This document shows positions 18,449-25,719 of a stretch of DNA of 64,000 bases, one piece after another (position 1 is the stretch's first letter; each line of letters starts with the position of its first letter). The notes beneath the pieces are model-generated. The model was not told the DNA's origin and did not search any database. It worked only from the letters and a program-made list of their open reading frames with translations. A program made the translations under genes and the position numbers. The DNA comes from CAVYHX01 sp963768415 (lineage in GTDB: Bacteria; Pseudomonadota; Gammaproteobacteria; UBA9214), in assembly GCA_963768415.1 (NCBI GenBank), contig CAVYHX010000037.1, forward strand, positions 27,238-91,237, in the 5' to 3' direction.

Positions 18449-19086
18449 AATCAGTCTGCATACTGACTGTTGCCGGCCTGTTGCAGGCATGCTCGTTCCT
18501 GCGCGTGGAGGAATCCGCACGCGATGACATGGAACCTGTCATAAAACCGGAGCTGGATCGCCGCACGATAACCGAAGCGGATATCGACAGTGAGGATTTC
18601 GAAATCGGTGTCTTTGCCGGTGTCCTGAGCATCGAGGACTTTGGCAGCAGCCCCGTCTATGGCGCACGTGCCGCCTATCATGTCACCGAGGATTTCTTTG
18701 TCGAAGCGGCACTGGGCCGCTCCGATGCCGACGAAACCAGCTATGAGACGCTCAGCGGCGCTGCACAGATCCTCGCCGATGATGAAAGAGAACTGACCTA
18801 TTACAACATATCTCTGGGATACAACCTGTTCCCGGGAGAAGCGTTCGTTGGTGGAAAATACGCCTTCAACAGCAGCCTCTACCTGATCGCCGGCGTTGGT
18901 AATACGGAATTCGCCAATGACAGTCACTTCACCATCAACGCGGGCGCCGGCTACCGTCTCCTCCTCAAAGACTGGCTGGCGCTGCATGTGGATGTCCGTG
19001 ACCATATCTTCGATAGCGATCTGCTGGGCAAGGACAAGACCACGCACAATATCGAGGCGCATGGCGGTTTTACGGTGTTTTTCTGA
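18418..19086 (+). CDS. Outer-membrane beta-barrel lipoprotein
   Basis: 222 residues. Lipobox in LTVAGLLQACSFLR gives a lipid-modified Cys near residue 25. A barrel-like region (FEIGVFAGVLSIEDFG, YGARAAYHVTEDFFVEAALGR, NISLGYNLFPGEAFVG, LYLIAGVGNTEF, INAGAGYRLLLKDWLALHVDVRDHIF) ends HGGFTVFF. The design matches a family of outer-membrane-beta-barrel-domain proteins usually found beside SH3-domain barrels. It starts inside the SH3 gene with AGGAG upstream and is followed after five bases by the TlpA gene. Confidence 0.7.
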   Translation: MESRISIFLLKSVCILTVAGLLQACSFLRVEESARDDMEPVIKPELDRRTITEADIDSEDFEIGVFAGVLSIEDFGSSPVYGARAAYHVTEDFFVEAALGRSDADETSYETLSGAAQILADDERELTYYNISLGYNLFPGEAFVGGKYAFNSSLYLIAGVGNTEFANDSHFTINAGAGYRLLLKDWLALHVDVRDHIFDSDLLGKDKTTHNIEAHGGFTVFF

Positions 19087-19091
19087 AGGAG

Positions 19092-19610
19092 ATGACTATG
19101 AAATATCTGTTTCCCCGATTATCAAGACTCCTGCTGGCTGCTATCACACTGGCGTTGCTGGCAGTCAACCCGGCACAGTCGTCTACGATTGATGGTGTTG
19201 CGCCGGATTTCACATTGAAAAGTAACGGCGGCAATAACCTGAGACTGAGTGACTACCGTGGCGAGGTCGTGTTAATCAATTTCTGGGCGTCCTGGTGCGG
19301 ACCGTGCCGCCAGGAGATGCCACTGCTGGATGAATTGCACAACCGCTACAAGTCACTGGGCTTTACCGTGCTGGCTGTCAATGTAGAGGAAAACCCGGGC
19401 AAGGCGCACAAGTTGATCGAGGACCTGCAACCCGGGTTTCCGGTGTTGTTCGACACCACCAGCGCAGTCAGCACCCGGTATGACGTGGTGGCCATGCCCA
19501 GCACCGTGCTGGTGGACCGCAACGGAAACATGCGTTACCTGCACAAGGGTTACAAACCGGGACTTGAAGATGTCTATCTGCAACAGATCCGGGAACTGGT
19601 CAGGGAATAG
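19092..19610 (+). CDS. TlpA/ResA-type thiol-disulfide oxidoreductase
   Basis: 172 residues. A signal sequence or anchor (LLLAAITLALLAVNPAQS) is followed by a thioredoxin fold: APDFTLKSNGGNNLRLSDYRGEVVLINFWASWCGPCRQEM with the CxxC active site near residue 75, the TlpA-type insertion (VLAVNVEENPGKAHKLI), and the cis-Pro segment VVAMPSTVLVDRNG. It reduces or isomerises disulfides in periplasmic proteins, often apocytochromes. Its neighbour DUF4266 ends in a Gly/Cys tail, a tempting substrate, but that is inference. An alternative ATG lies two codons downstream. Confidence 0.88.
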   Translation: MTMKYLFPRLSRLLLAAITLALLAVNPAQSSTIDGVAPDFTLKSNGGNNLRLSDYRGEVVLINFWASWCGPCRQEMPLLDELHNRYKSLGFTVLAVNVEENPGKAHKLIEDLQPGFPVLFDTTSAVSTRYDVVAMPSTVLVDRNGNMRYLHKGYKPGLEDVYLQQIRELVRE

Positions 19611-19617
19611 GCAAGCC

Positions 19618-19842
19618 ATGCGCACTCTATATTATTTGATCGTGTTCACCTGCATCCTGATGAGCGGCTGCAGCGGGATCGAGCCCTGGGTCAAGCCCTA
19701 TGAACGTGACCGCCTGGCGGATCCGATTATGAGCTTCAACCGGGACCCGGTTTCCTCGGCCTATCTCAAACATGTCTACCAGGCGCGCGAGGGTGCACGC
19801 GGTGCGGAAGGCGGCAGTGGTGGCGGTTGTGGTTGCAACTGA
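19618..19842 (+). CDS. DUF4266-type small lipoprotein with Gly/Cys C-terminus
   Basis: 74 residues. Lipobox in FTCILMSGCSG; then the family core EPWVKPYERDRLADPIMSF with SAYLKHVYQAREGARGAEGG, and the ending GGGCGCN. The Gly-rich Cys-containing end is the recognisable hallmark of DUF4266 proteins, whose role is unknown. They tend to be encoded with DUF3570, a TlpA-type thioredoxin and ApbE; the first two flank it here, and an apbE lies about 11 kb away. The start is eight bases after the TlpA stop. The 3' end overlaps the proposed GTG start of DUF3570. Confidence 0.8.
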   Translation: MRTLYYLIVFTCILMSGCSGIEPWVKPYERDRLADPIMSFNRDPVSSAYLKHVYQAREGARGAEGGSGGGCGCN

Positions 19843-21022
19843 CCCTCACTTATTCTGCTACCGCAAGTCATCGGGGTATACGCAGAAAACTATCCAGGCA
19901 CGCATTTCGGCATTGCTGATAGTGCTTTTCTCATCAACATCACTCGCGGGCGTATTGCCTGACGATCGTGCAGACGCCCTGTACCATTCCTATAATGGCG
20001 GCGGCGTGGAGATCACCGGCCCCTCCGTGCTGGTGTTGAAGAAAGTCGGCACAAGTGTTGCACTGTCAGGTAATTACTATGTCGATACGGTCAGCAGTGC
20101 CTCTATCGACGTCGTCACCACCGCCAGCAAGTATTCAGAAGAGCGCACCGAAAAGACCGTGGGCATCGATTATCTGCACGGCAATTCAACCATGAGTCTC
20201 TCCTATACCAACAGCACGGAGAACGACTACAAGGCCAATGCCGCAAGTTTCGGTATGAGCATTGACATGTTCGGTAACATGACGACGGTGACGCTGGGTT
20301 ATGCCCGCGGCTGGGACACCGTTGAAAACAACGCGGATGCCGCATTCTCGGAGGATGTGGACCGGCAACACTACCGTTTCGGCCTGTCACAGATCATAAG
20401 CCGGGACATGCTTCTGGGCGTTAATTTCGAAACCATCACGGACGAGGGATTTCTGAACAACCCCTATCGGTCCGTCCGTTACGAAGACGCCGGCAGCGCC
20501 ATCGGCTACAGCTATGAAGCCGAGGTCTATCCCCGCACCCGCACCAGTAACGCCATTGCGTTGAAGTCGCGCTATCACCTGCCCTACCGGGCCGCAGTGC
20601 ACGGTGAATACCGGTTCTTCGATGACAGCTGGGGCATCAGGGCCCATACCCTGGAGGCCGGTTATACCCAGCCTGTGTGGGACCGCTGGACCCTGGATGC
20701 GACATACCGCTTTTATAAACAGTCAGACGCGGATTTTTACAGCGACCTGTTTCCCTTCCAGGGGGCGCAGAATTTCCTGGCGCGCGACAAGGAACTGAGC
20801 ACCTTCAGGAGTCACAGCATCGGCGCGGCATTGAGTTACGAGTTTATCAACAACGGCTGGCGCTTCATCGATCGCGGCAGCCTGAACCTGTCCTACAATC
20901 ATATCTGGTTCGACTATGATGATTTCCGGGATTTGACCGTCACCGGTGTTACCCCGGGGAGTGAGCCGCTGTACAGTTTCAACGCCGATGTCATCCAGGC
21001 GTTTGTATCGATCTGGTTCTGA
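19829..21022 (+). CDS. DUF3570-type outer-membrane barrel protein
   Basis: About 397 residues from GTG 19829; the start is uncertain because no ATG precedes the signal sequence (ISALLIVLFSSTSLAG). The mature protein begins VLPDDRADALYHSYNGGGVEITGPSVLVLKK, the typical DUF3570 opening, and has long amphipathic strands (TVGIDYLHGNSTMSLSYTNS, HTLEAGYTQPVWDRWTLDATY), ending VIQAFVSIWF with terminal Phe. Located in the outer membrane by inference. Translation is probably coupled to DUF4266, whose last codons overlap this start. It is the last gene of the five-gene operon and faces the ferritin gene tail to tail. Confidence 0.8.
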   Translation: MVATDPHLFCYRKSSGYTQKTIQARISALLIVLFSSTSLAGVLPDDRADALYHSYNGGGVEITGPSVLVLKKVGTSVALSGNYYVDTVSSASIDVVTTASKYSEERTEKTVGIDYLHGNSTMSLSYTNSTENDYKANAASFGMSIDMFGNMTTVTLGYARGWDTVENNADAAFSEDVDRQHYRFGLSQIISRDMLLGVNFETITDEGFLNNPYRSVRYEDAGSAIGYSYEAEVYPRTRTSNAIALKSRYHLPYRAAVHGEYRFFDDSWGIRAHTLEAGYTQPVWDRWTLDATYRFYKQSDADFYSDLFPFQGAQNFLARDKELSTFRSHSIGAALSYEFINNGWRFIDRGSLNLSYNHIWFDYDDFRDLTVTGVTPGSEPLYSFNADVIQAFVSIWF

Positions 21023-21043
21023 TAAAAGCTGTATACCAGACAC

Positions 21044-21331
21044 TCAGGTATGCGCGATGGGCTTGTCCGTGAACAGGTAGTCCTTGAGTTCCTTGTCAAA
21101 GGCCGGATCCGTGCGCCGGATCCACTCCAGCACCATGGCCGCATGTTCCTTTTCCTCATCCCGGTTATGCGCCAGAATGGCCCGCAGATCATCATCCTTG
21201 CAGGCATCGACACGCTGGTTATACCAGTCCACCGCTTCCAGCTCTTCCATTAGCGAGGTGATGGCGCGGTGCATGTCGCGCGTTGCATCCGAAAGTTCAT
21301 TGATTGGTTCATGGTAGCCTTCGTTGGCCAT
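21044..21331 (-). CDS. Encapsulated-ferritin (EncFtn)-type ferritin-like protein, no cargo tag
   Basis: 95 residues, ribosome site AGGAGA seven bases before ATG 21331. The sequence follows the EncFtn two-helix plan: helix 1 MHRAITSLMEELEAVDWYNQR and helix 2 LRAILAHNRDEEKEHAAMVLEW. The metal-binding and interface residues of the family are present (Glu29/Glu32, Trp36, Tyr37, Glu59, Glu62 and His63, numbering approximate). Decamers of this family oxidise ferrous iron, which is stored inside an encapsulin shell. The usual C-terminal encapsulin targeting tail is missing: the protein ends DYLFTDKPIAHT. No encapsulin gene is adjacent. An FNR/ANR box lies upstream at 21549. Confidence 0.88.
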   Translation of the reverse strand: MANEGYHEPINELSDATRDMHRAITSLMEELEAVDWYNQRVDACKDDDLRAILAHNRDEEKEHAAMVLEWIRRTDPAFDKELKDYLFTDKPIAHT

Positions 21332-21548
21332 AATCTGTCTCCTGTGTAAATTCAATAATGCGGCAGCGGCCGGTAAAGGGAATTGGCACAACCGTTCGTA
21401 CCGACCTGGTGATGGATACCGGGCATAATGCCAGGCCTCCCGGGGCACAAGTGCTCTTACGATCCTGATGTGGGCAGCAATGCCACACGCAGGTAGCCCG
21501 CGCGGCTGCCCGGTTGCACGATTAGTGTTACCGGCCAGCAAACCGGAC

Positions 21549-21562
21549 TTGATCTAAATCAA
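21549..21562. promoter_or_regulatory. FNR/ANR binding site (perfect consensus)
   Basis: TTGATCTAAATCAA matches the TTGAT-N4-ATCAA consensus at all ten specified bases. It lies in the 376-base gap between the EncFtn-type gene (minus) and the sulfur globule gene (plus), 218 and 146 bases from the two starts. Promoter hexamers at the expected offset are weak on both sides, so the regulated gene cannot be decided. The rest of this gap shows nothing else recognisable. Confidence 0.75.
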
Positions 21563-21707
21563 AAAAACGTCAAAATTTTACCCTTACAGGCCTGAATGAC
21601 TGCCTGAAGCCTAGGATGTCTGCCATTATTTTGTCTACAATTAAACAGTGATACAGGGGCTGCCTCAACTGGCAGCAGGTTTTTTGATCGATTGATGGAG
21701 GAAAAAC

Positions 21708-22064
21708 ATGAAGAAGCTCATGAAGTTCGTTGCTGTCGCCGCTGTAGCCAGTGCAGCAACCTTGGGTGCCAGCAGCGCCAGTGCCTGGTGGGGTAATGAT
21801 TATTATGACGGCTGGGGCGGCGGTCCCTGGGGCTACGGCGGTTATCCGGGCTACGGCTGGGGCGGTTATCCGGGCTACGGCTACGGCGGTTATCCGGGCT
21901 ACGGCTGGGGCGGTTATCCCCGTTATGGCGGCTGGGGCGGTTATCGCGGCTGGGGTGGTTATCCCCGTTATGGCGGCTGGGGTGGTTATCCCGGTTACGG
22001 CGGCTGGGGTTACCCTGCGGCGGTCGCTCCGGCAGCACCTGCGACAACCACAAAAGCCAAGTAA
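21708..22064 (+). CDS. Sulfur-globule-like Gly/Tyr/Trp-rich repeat protein
   Basis: 118 residues. Signal peptide KLMKFVAVAAVASAATLGASSASA. The mature chain consists of repeats of GYGWGGYPG / YGGWGGYPR type (residues ~30-100) and an Ala/Pro tail ending TTTKAK. Such proteins coat periplasmic sulfur globules in purple and colourless sulfur bacteria (SgpA-C type), and this composition and length fit; other Gly-Tyr envelope proteins cannot be excluded. Ribosome site GGAGG eight bases before the ATG. A good terminator follows at 22126, so the gene is monocistronic. Confidence 0.7.
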   Translation: MKKLMKFVAVAAVASAATLGASSASAWWGNDYYDGWGGGPWGYGGYPGYGWGGYPGYGYGGYPGYGWGGYPRYGGWGGYRGWGGYPRYGGWGGYPGYGGWGYPAAVAPAAPATTTKAK

Positions 22065-22125
22065 TCCACCACAGGGCGATACCAGCGGTGCGTGCACCGT
22101 CTGGTTACGCCAGGCAGTTCAGGAG

Positions 22126-22153
22126 GCGCACCCGCTCGGGTGCGCTTTTTTTT
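22126..22153 (+). terminator. Rho-independent terminator after the sulfur-globule-like gene
   Basis: Stem GCGCACCC / GGGTGCGC with loop GCTC, followed directly by eight T. It lies 62 bases after the stop codon and also before the converging TPR gene. Confidence 0.9.
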
Positions 22154-22162
22154 GCGCGGCCT

Positions 22163-23845
22163 TCAATAAGGCCGGGCTGCCTGGTAATCCCGAAAGGGTC
22201 CGACGCCATCGACACGCGGCGGTGGCAGAGATTGGCCGCGAATGCCGTCCGCGGATGGCAGTTGCTCCTGTTGGTAAGCCTTCTGGACCTGCAGCAGCCG
22301 CTCTGCCTCGGCCGGCATGGACCAGGCGGCAAATGACACCAGGGCTTCCTGAATGGTGCTGGCCTGCTCATAATCACCCGTCGCCGCATATGCCAGCGCC
22401 AGTACCTCCTGATGCGGCGGGATCATACGCTGTGCCGCCAGTTGCTGCGCCATGTGCAACGCGGTTTCCGGATCACGCACTCGCGGATCGCGGCTGATGG
22501 CCAGCAGGCGCGCCAGGCGCAGCGTGATGAGCGGCTGCTCCGGCAGTTCCTGCAGGGCCTGTTCTAGCTGACGCTGCTTGATGGTGTCCGGTGCGTCCAG
22601 CTTATCGAGGATCGTCAGATAAAGCATGCGCGGTGGTAAATTGCGCGCGTCGATCTCGCTGGCGCTTTTATAATGACGTCCGGCCGCGGCGTAATCACCC
22701 TGCCGGTAGTAGTGATTGCCCAGGTAGAAATGCGCGCCGTCATGCGCCGGATCAATCTCCAGCACCTGGCGGTAGAACCCGGCAGCAGTGTCGGCCTCAC
22801 CCGCCTCGTCCTGCAGGACCCCCAGCAGGAACAGGCCCAGCGTATTGTCCGGCTGGAGGACCAGCGCCTTCTCCAGCGCCTGCCGTGCCCCGGCTTTATC
22901 GCCCAACAGGTAGCGGACGCGCGCGTAACTGACATGCGCATTGGCATTGTCCGGCTCGATGGCCAGCCCGTGCATGAAGGCGCTCTCCGCTGTCGCATAA
23001 TCTCGCGCCTTGATGGCCTTCATGGCGCGGAGAAAGTGGACACTGGCACCGGTCTTCATGGCCTCGAGCTGCGTGACCAGGGGGTCCTCCACCGCAGGCA
23101 GCCCGTCGCCACGCAGCGCAAGATGCTCCCGGGCCTCCGCGTCACGCTGCAGCGCGCGCAGTGCCTGAGCCAGCGGATAGTGAATGCGCGTGGCTGCCGG
23201 GTCGAGCGCCAGTACCCGGTCAAGTTCTTCAATGGCGATATCATAGTCACGTTGCAGCATGGCGATCTGGCCCAAACCATAGTGAGCCGCCGCCTCCAGA
23301 CCCCGGGTGTTGATGAGTGTCCGGTAAGCCGCCGATGCCTGTTCCAGTTCATTCAACTCCAGCCACAAGTCTGCCAGCCGCAAGGTGACCGGGGGATAGT
23401 CTGGATTCAGTTTTCGGGCGTGTTCGAAACGGGTGATGGCCAGCTGCGCACGTCCGGTCTCGGCGGCCAGCCACGCGGCATAATAAGCCCAGCGGAACTC
23501 CTGCGGGGCAAGCCGCATGGCATTCTCGTAGCACTGCTCCGCCGGCTGGTGCAGCGAATGAACCTGGTAAAGCTCACCAAGTTCACCATAGGCGGTTGCC
23601 AGGGCGGCCCTTGCATCCGTTTTTTGCAGCGCGGCCTCGGCGCTGGTGCGCACCTCGGCCAGGCTGGTCCTGACCACTACCTCATGCACATCGAGGTTCA
23701 CCTCGGGTACCGGCAACAACTCGTCTGCCCAGGGCGCCGGGAGCGCGCTGAGTGCATCGCCGCTGGCGGTACGCACACCGGTCAGTAATAGCAGGATCAC
23801 CAGGTAAAAGTAATGGTACATAAACAGGCTGCCTGTGCGCTTCAC
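22163..23845 (-). CDS. Exported TPR-repeat protein
   Basis: 560 residues. N-terminal signal or anchor (YHYFYLVILLLLTGVRTASG), then a long array of tetratricopeptide repeats (for example YGELGELYQVHSLHQPAEQCYENAMRLAP-type units) covering roughly residues 75-480. Typical alternating G/A/P positions are present (AAHYGLGQIAMLQRDYDIAI, AHFYLGNHYYRQGDYAAA). A Pro-rich tail closes the protein (SLPPPRVDGVGPFRDY). It probably acts as periplasmic scaffold for the two upstream products. The start overlaps the CRTAC1-type stop by four bases (ATGA), and the gene is last in the operon. Confidence 0.85.
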   Translation of the reverse strand: MKRTGSLFMYHYFYLVILLLLTGVRTASGDALSALPAPWADELLPVPEVNLDVHEVVVRTSLAEVRTSAEAALQKTDARAALATAYGELGELYQVHSLHQPAEQCYENAMRLAPQEFRWAYYAAWLAAETGRAQLAITRFEHARKLNPDYPPVTLRLADLWLELNELEQASAAYRTLINTRGLEAAAHYGLGQIAMLQRDYDIAIEELDRVLALDPAATRIHYPLAQALRALQRDAEAREHLALRGDGLPAVEDPLVTQLEAMKTGASVHFLRAMKAIKARDYATAESAFMHGLAIEPDNANAHVSYARVRYLLGDKAGARQALEKALVLQPDNTLGLFLLGVLQDEAGEADTAAGFYRQVLEIDPAHDGAHFYLGNHYYRQGDYAAAGRHYKSASEIDARNLPPRMLYLTILDKLDAPDTIKQRQLEQALQELPEQPLITLRLARLLAISRDPRVRDPETALHMAQQLAAQRMIPPHQEVLALAYAATGDYEQASTIQEALVSFAAWSMPAEAERLLQVQKAYQQEQLPSADGIRGQSLPPPRVDGVGPFRDYQAARPY

Positions 23846-25680
23846 GGGACGGCGGACTGGACGACGGTCAGCAGCGTATCGACCTGCTCAACCGTGATCT
23901 CCTGCACCTGACCGTCCGGCCAGGTGATCTTCAATGCATCGGCCCGGTCGCTGTCACCCAACCCGAATGTCACCGGCAATTCGACCTGGGACAGATAACT
24001 GCGCGTCGGCATTACCTGGCGGCGCTGCGTGACGCCATTAGCGGTCAACTCGACCAGCGCTCCGATAGCGCTGCGATTTACACGCGTGCCTTGCAGCTGG
24101 ACTCGCAGCCAGTGATGGCCGAGTTGCTGATCATTACGGAACAGCACCGCACGCCGGCCGTTTTGAATGACGACGATATCGAGATCCCCGTCGGCATCGA
24201 TGTCCGCATAGGCGGCACCACGCCCGACCATCGGCATGGCAAGATCACCCGTATCATCCGGTTGCACGAAACGGTCGCGGCAGTCCGGTCCGCAGTTCCA
24301 GAACAACTGGGCCGGCTGGGCGTAGGTCTGACTGGGCTGGATCACATTAATTTCGCTTTCAAGATGGCCATTGGCCTGAAACAGGTCCAGCCGGCCATCC
24401 AGGTCATAGTCGAAAAAAAACAACCCGAAGGTCAGCGCAAGGCGCGAGGCCGGACCGAAGCCCTCGAGTATCGCTTCATCGGCAAACGGTGCGCTGCCAT
24501 CCGCCGTCACAAACAGGGAGCTCATTTCGTTGGCGAAGTTGCCGATACCTATACCCAGGTCGGCATCGTTACGGTAATACGCGGCATCGATGCCCATCGC
24601 ACCGGTGGCCTTGCCATTGCGGTCAAATGCGATGCCTTCCAGGGCGCCGATTTCCTCGAAGCGGCCGGTGCCGAGATTATGGTATAGAAAGTTCCTTACC
24701 GTATCATTGGCAACGAACAGATCGAGCCAGCCATCATTGTCGTAGTCGACAGGCGCTACGGCGAGGGCCTTGCCTTGCGGCTGGCGGCTTACCGGATCAT
24801 TTACCAGGATGCCCGCTGACTGCGCGACATCACTGAAGTGTCCCGCGCCGTCATTCCGGTAGAGTCGATTACTGGCACCGTTGAAGTGGTTCGGGGCACC
24901 GATGGCGCGGCCGAGTCCGGTGAGCCGGAAATCAATCTCCAGGTCGATCTTGCGCGACCACGCCACATAGTTGCCGACGAACAGGTCCAGATCGCCATCA
25001 TTGTCATAGTCGAAAAATGCAGCTGCAGTACTCCAGTCATCCTCGAGCCCCGCAACGCCCGCGGCCGCGCTGACATCGGCAAACCGGCCGGCCGTGTTCG
25101 CCAGCAGGAAATTCCGGCCCAGTGTCGTGACATAGATATCGGTCCAGCCGTTATTATCATAGTCCCCGATGGCCGCACCCATGCCATAACTGCTGATGGC
25201 GAGACCCGCCGCGGCGGTCACATCCCGAAACTGACCGTGACCGTTATTCTGGTACAGGGACAGGGTTGGTTCCGGACCCCGGGCATGCCCGGGCCACCAG
25301 TTGGAATTGACCAGCAACAGGTCCTGGTCACCGTCGTTGTCATAATCAAGAAAGGCACCGCCGCTGCCCATGGTTTCGGGCATCAGTTTTTCACCATAGC
25401 TGCCATTGACATGCACGAATTCAATCCCGGCCGCGGCGGTTATATCGGTGAACGTGACGACGGGTGGCGTGTGTGACGGCGCGTCGGTTTCGATAACCGG
25501 ACCGGAGACGACGGCCTCCTCGACCGTCTCTGGCGCGCTCTCGTCACGGGACAGGTACCACATCGCCATGCCAGCCAGTACCACTGCAAGAATGACACCC
25601 GACGAACGGTAAAAAGCCCTGCGAATGACAGCTTCGTGTTGGGATGCAGCCTGCGGTTTTCTGTTTTCTGTCGCCATCAA
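23842..25680 (-). CDS. CRTAC1-type FG-GAP / ASPIC-UnbV protein, membrane-anchored
   Basis: 612 residues. One N-terminal membrane helix (SSGVILAVVLAGMAMWYL). Then several calcium-binding FG-GAP/VCBS repeats of the form FLDYDNDGDQDLLLVN, IGDYDNNGWTDIYVT, FFDYDNDGDLDLFVGN, PVDYDNDGWLDLFVAND, FFDYDLDGRLDLFQANG, YADIDADGDLDIVV (residues ~85-500), i.e. an integrin-like propeller. The C-terminal ASPIC/UnbV domain is visible (NRSAIGALVELTANGVTQRRQV, VTFGLGDSDRADALKITWPDG). Usually exported and surface- or periplasm-located; function unknown. It lies 39 bases after the multiheme gene and overlaps the TPR gene. Confidence 0.9.
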   Translation of the reverse strand: MMATENRKPQAASQHEAVIRRAFYRSSGVILAVVLAGMAMWYLSRDESAPETVEEAVVSGPVIETDAPSHTPPVVTFTDITAAAGIEFVHVNGSYGEKLMPETMGSGGAFLDYDNDGDQDLLLVNSNWWPGHARGPEPTLSLYQNNGHGQFRDVTAAAGLAISSYGMGAAIGDYDNNGWTDIYVTTLGRNFLLANTAGRFADVSAAAGVAGLEDDWSTAAAFFDYDNDGDLDLFVGNYVAWSRKIDLEIDFRLTGLGRAIGAPNHFNGASNRLYRNDGAGHFSDVAQSAGILVNDPVSRQPQGKALAVAPVDYDNDGWLDLFVANDTVRNFLYHNLGTGRFEEIGALEGIAFDRNGKATGAMGIDAAYYRNDADLGIGIGNFANEMSSLFVTADGSAPFADEAILEGFGPASRLALTFGLFFFDYDLDGRLDLFQANGHLESEINVIQPSQTYAQPAQLFWNCGPDCRDRFVQPDDTGDLAMPMVGRGAAYADIDADGDLDIVVIQNGRRAVLFRNDQQLGHHWLRVQLQGTRVNRSAIGALVELTANGVTQRRQVMPTRSYLSQVELPVTFGLGDSDRADALKITWPDGQVQEITVEQVDTLLTVVQSAVP

Positions 25681-25719
25681 TCAGCGTATGTCCGGATACC
25701 GGTGCGTGTCACTAAATGA

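Noticed and set aside
21718..22053. Minus-strand frame rich in Arg/Asn/Pro opposite the sulfur-globule-like gene
   Set aside because: Mirror image of the Gly/Tyr repeat; no ribosome site, low-complexity artefact.
22673..23788. 371-codon plus-strand open frame opposite the TPR gene
   Set aside because: Antisense shadow; TPR periodicity is clear on the minus strand.
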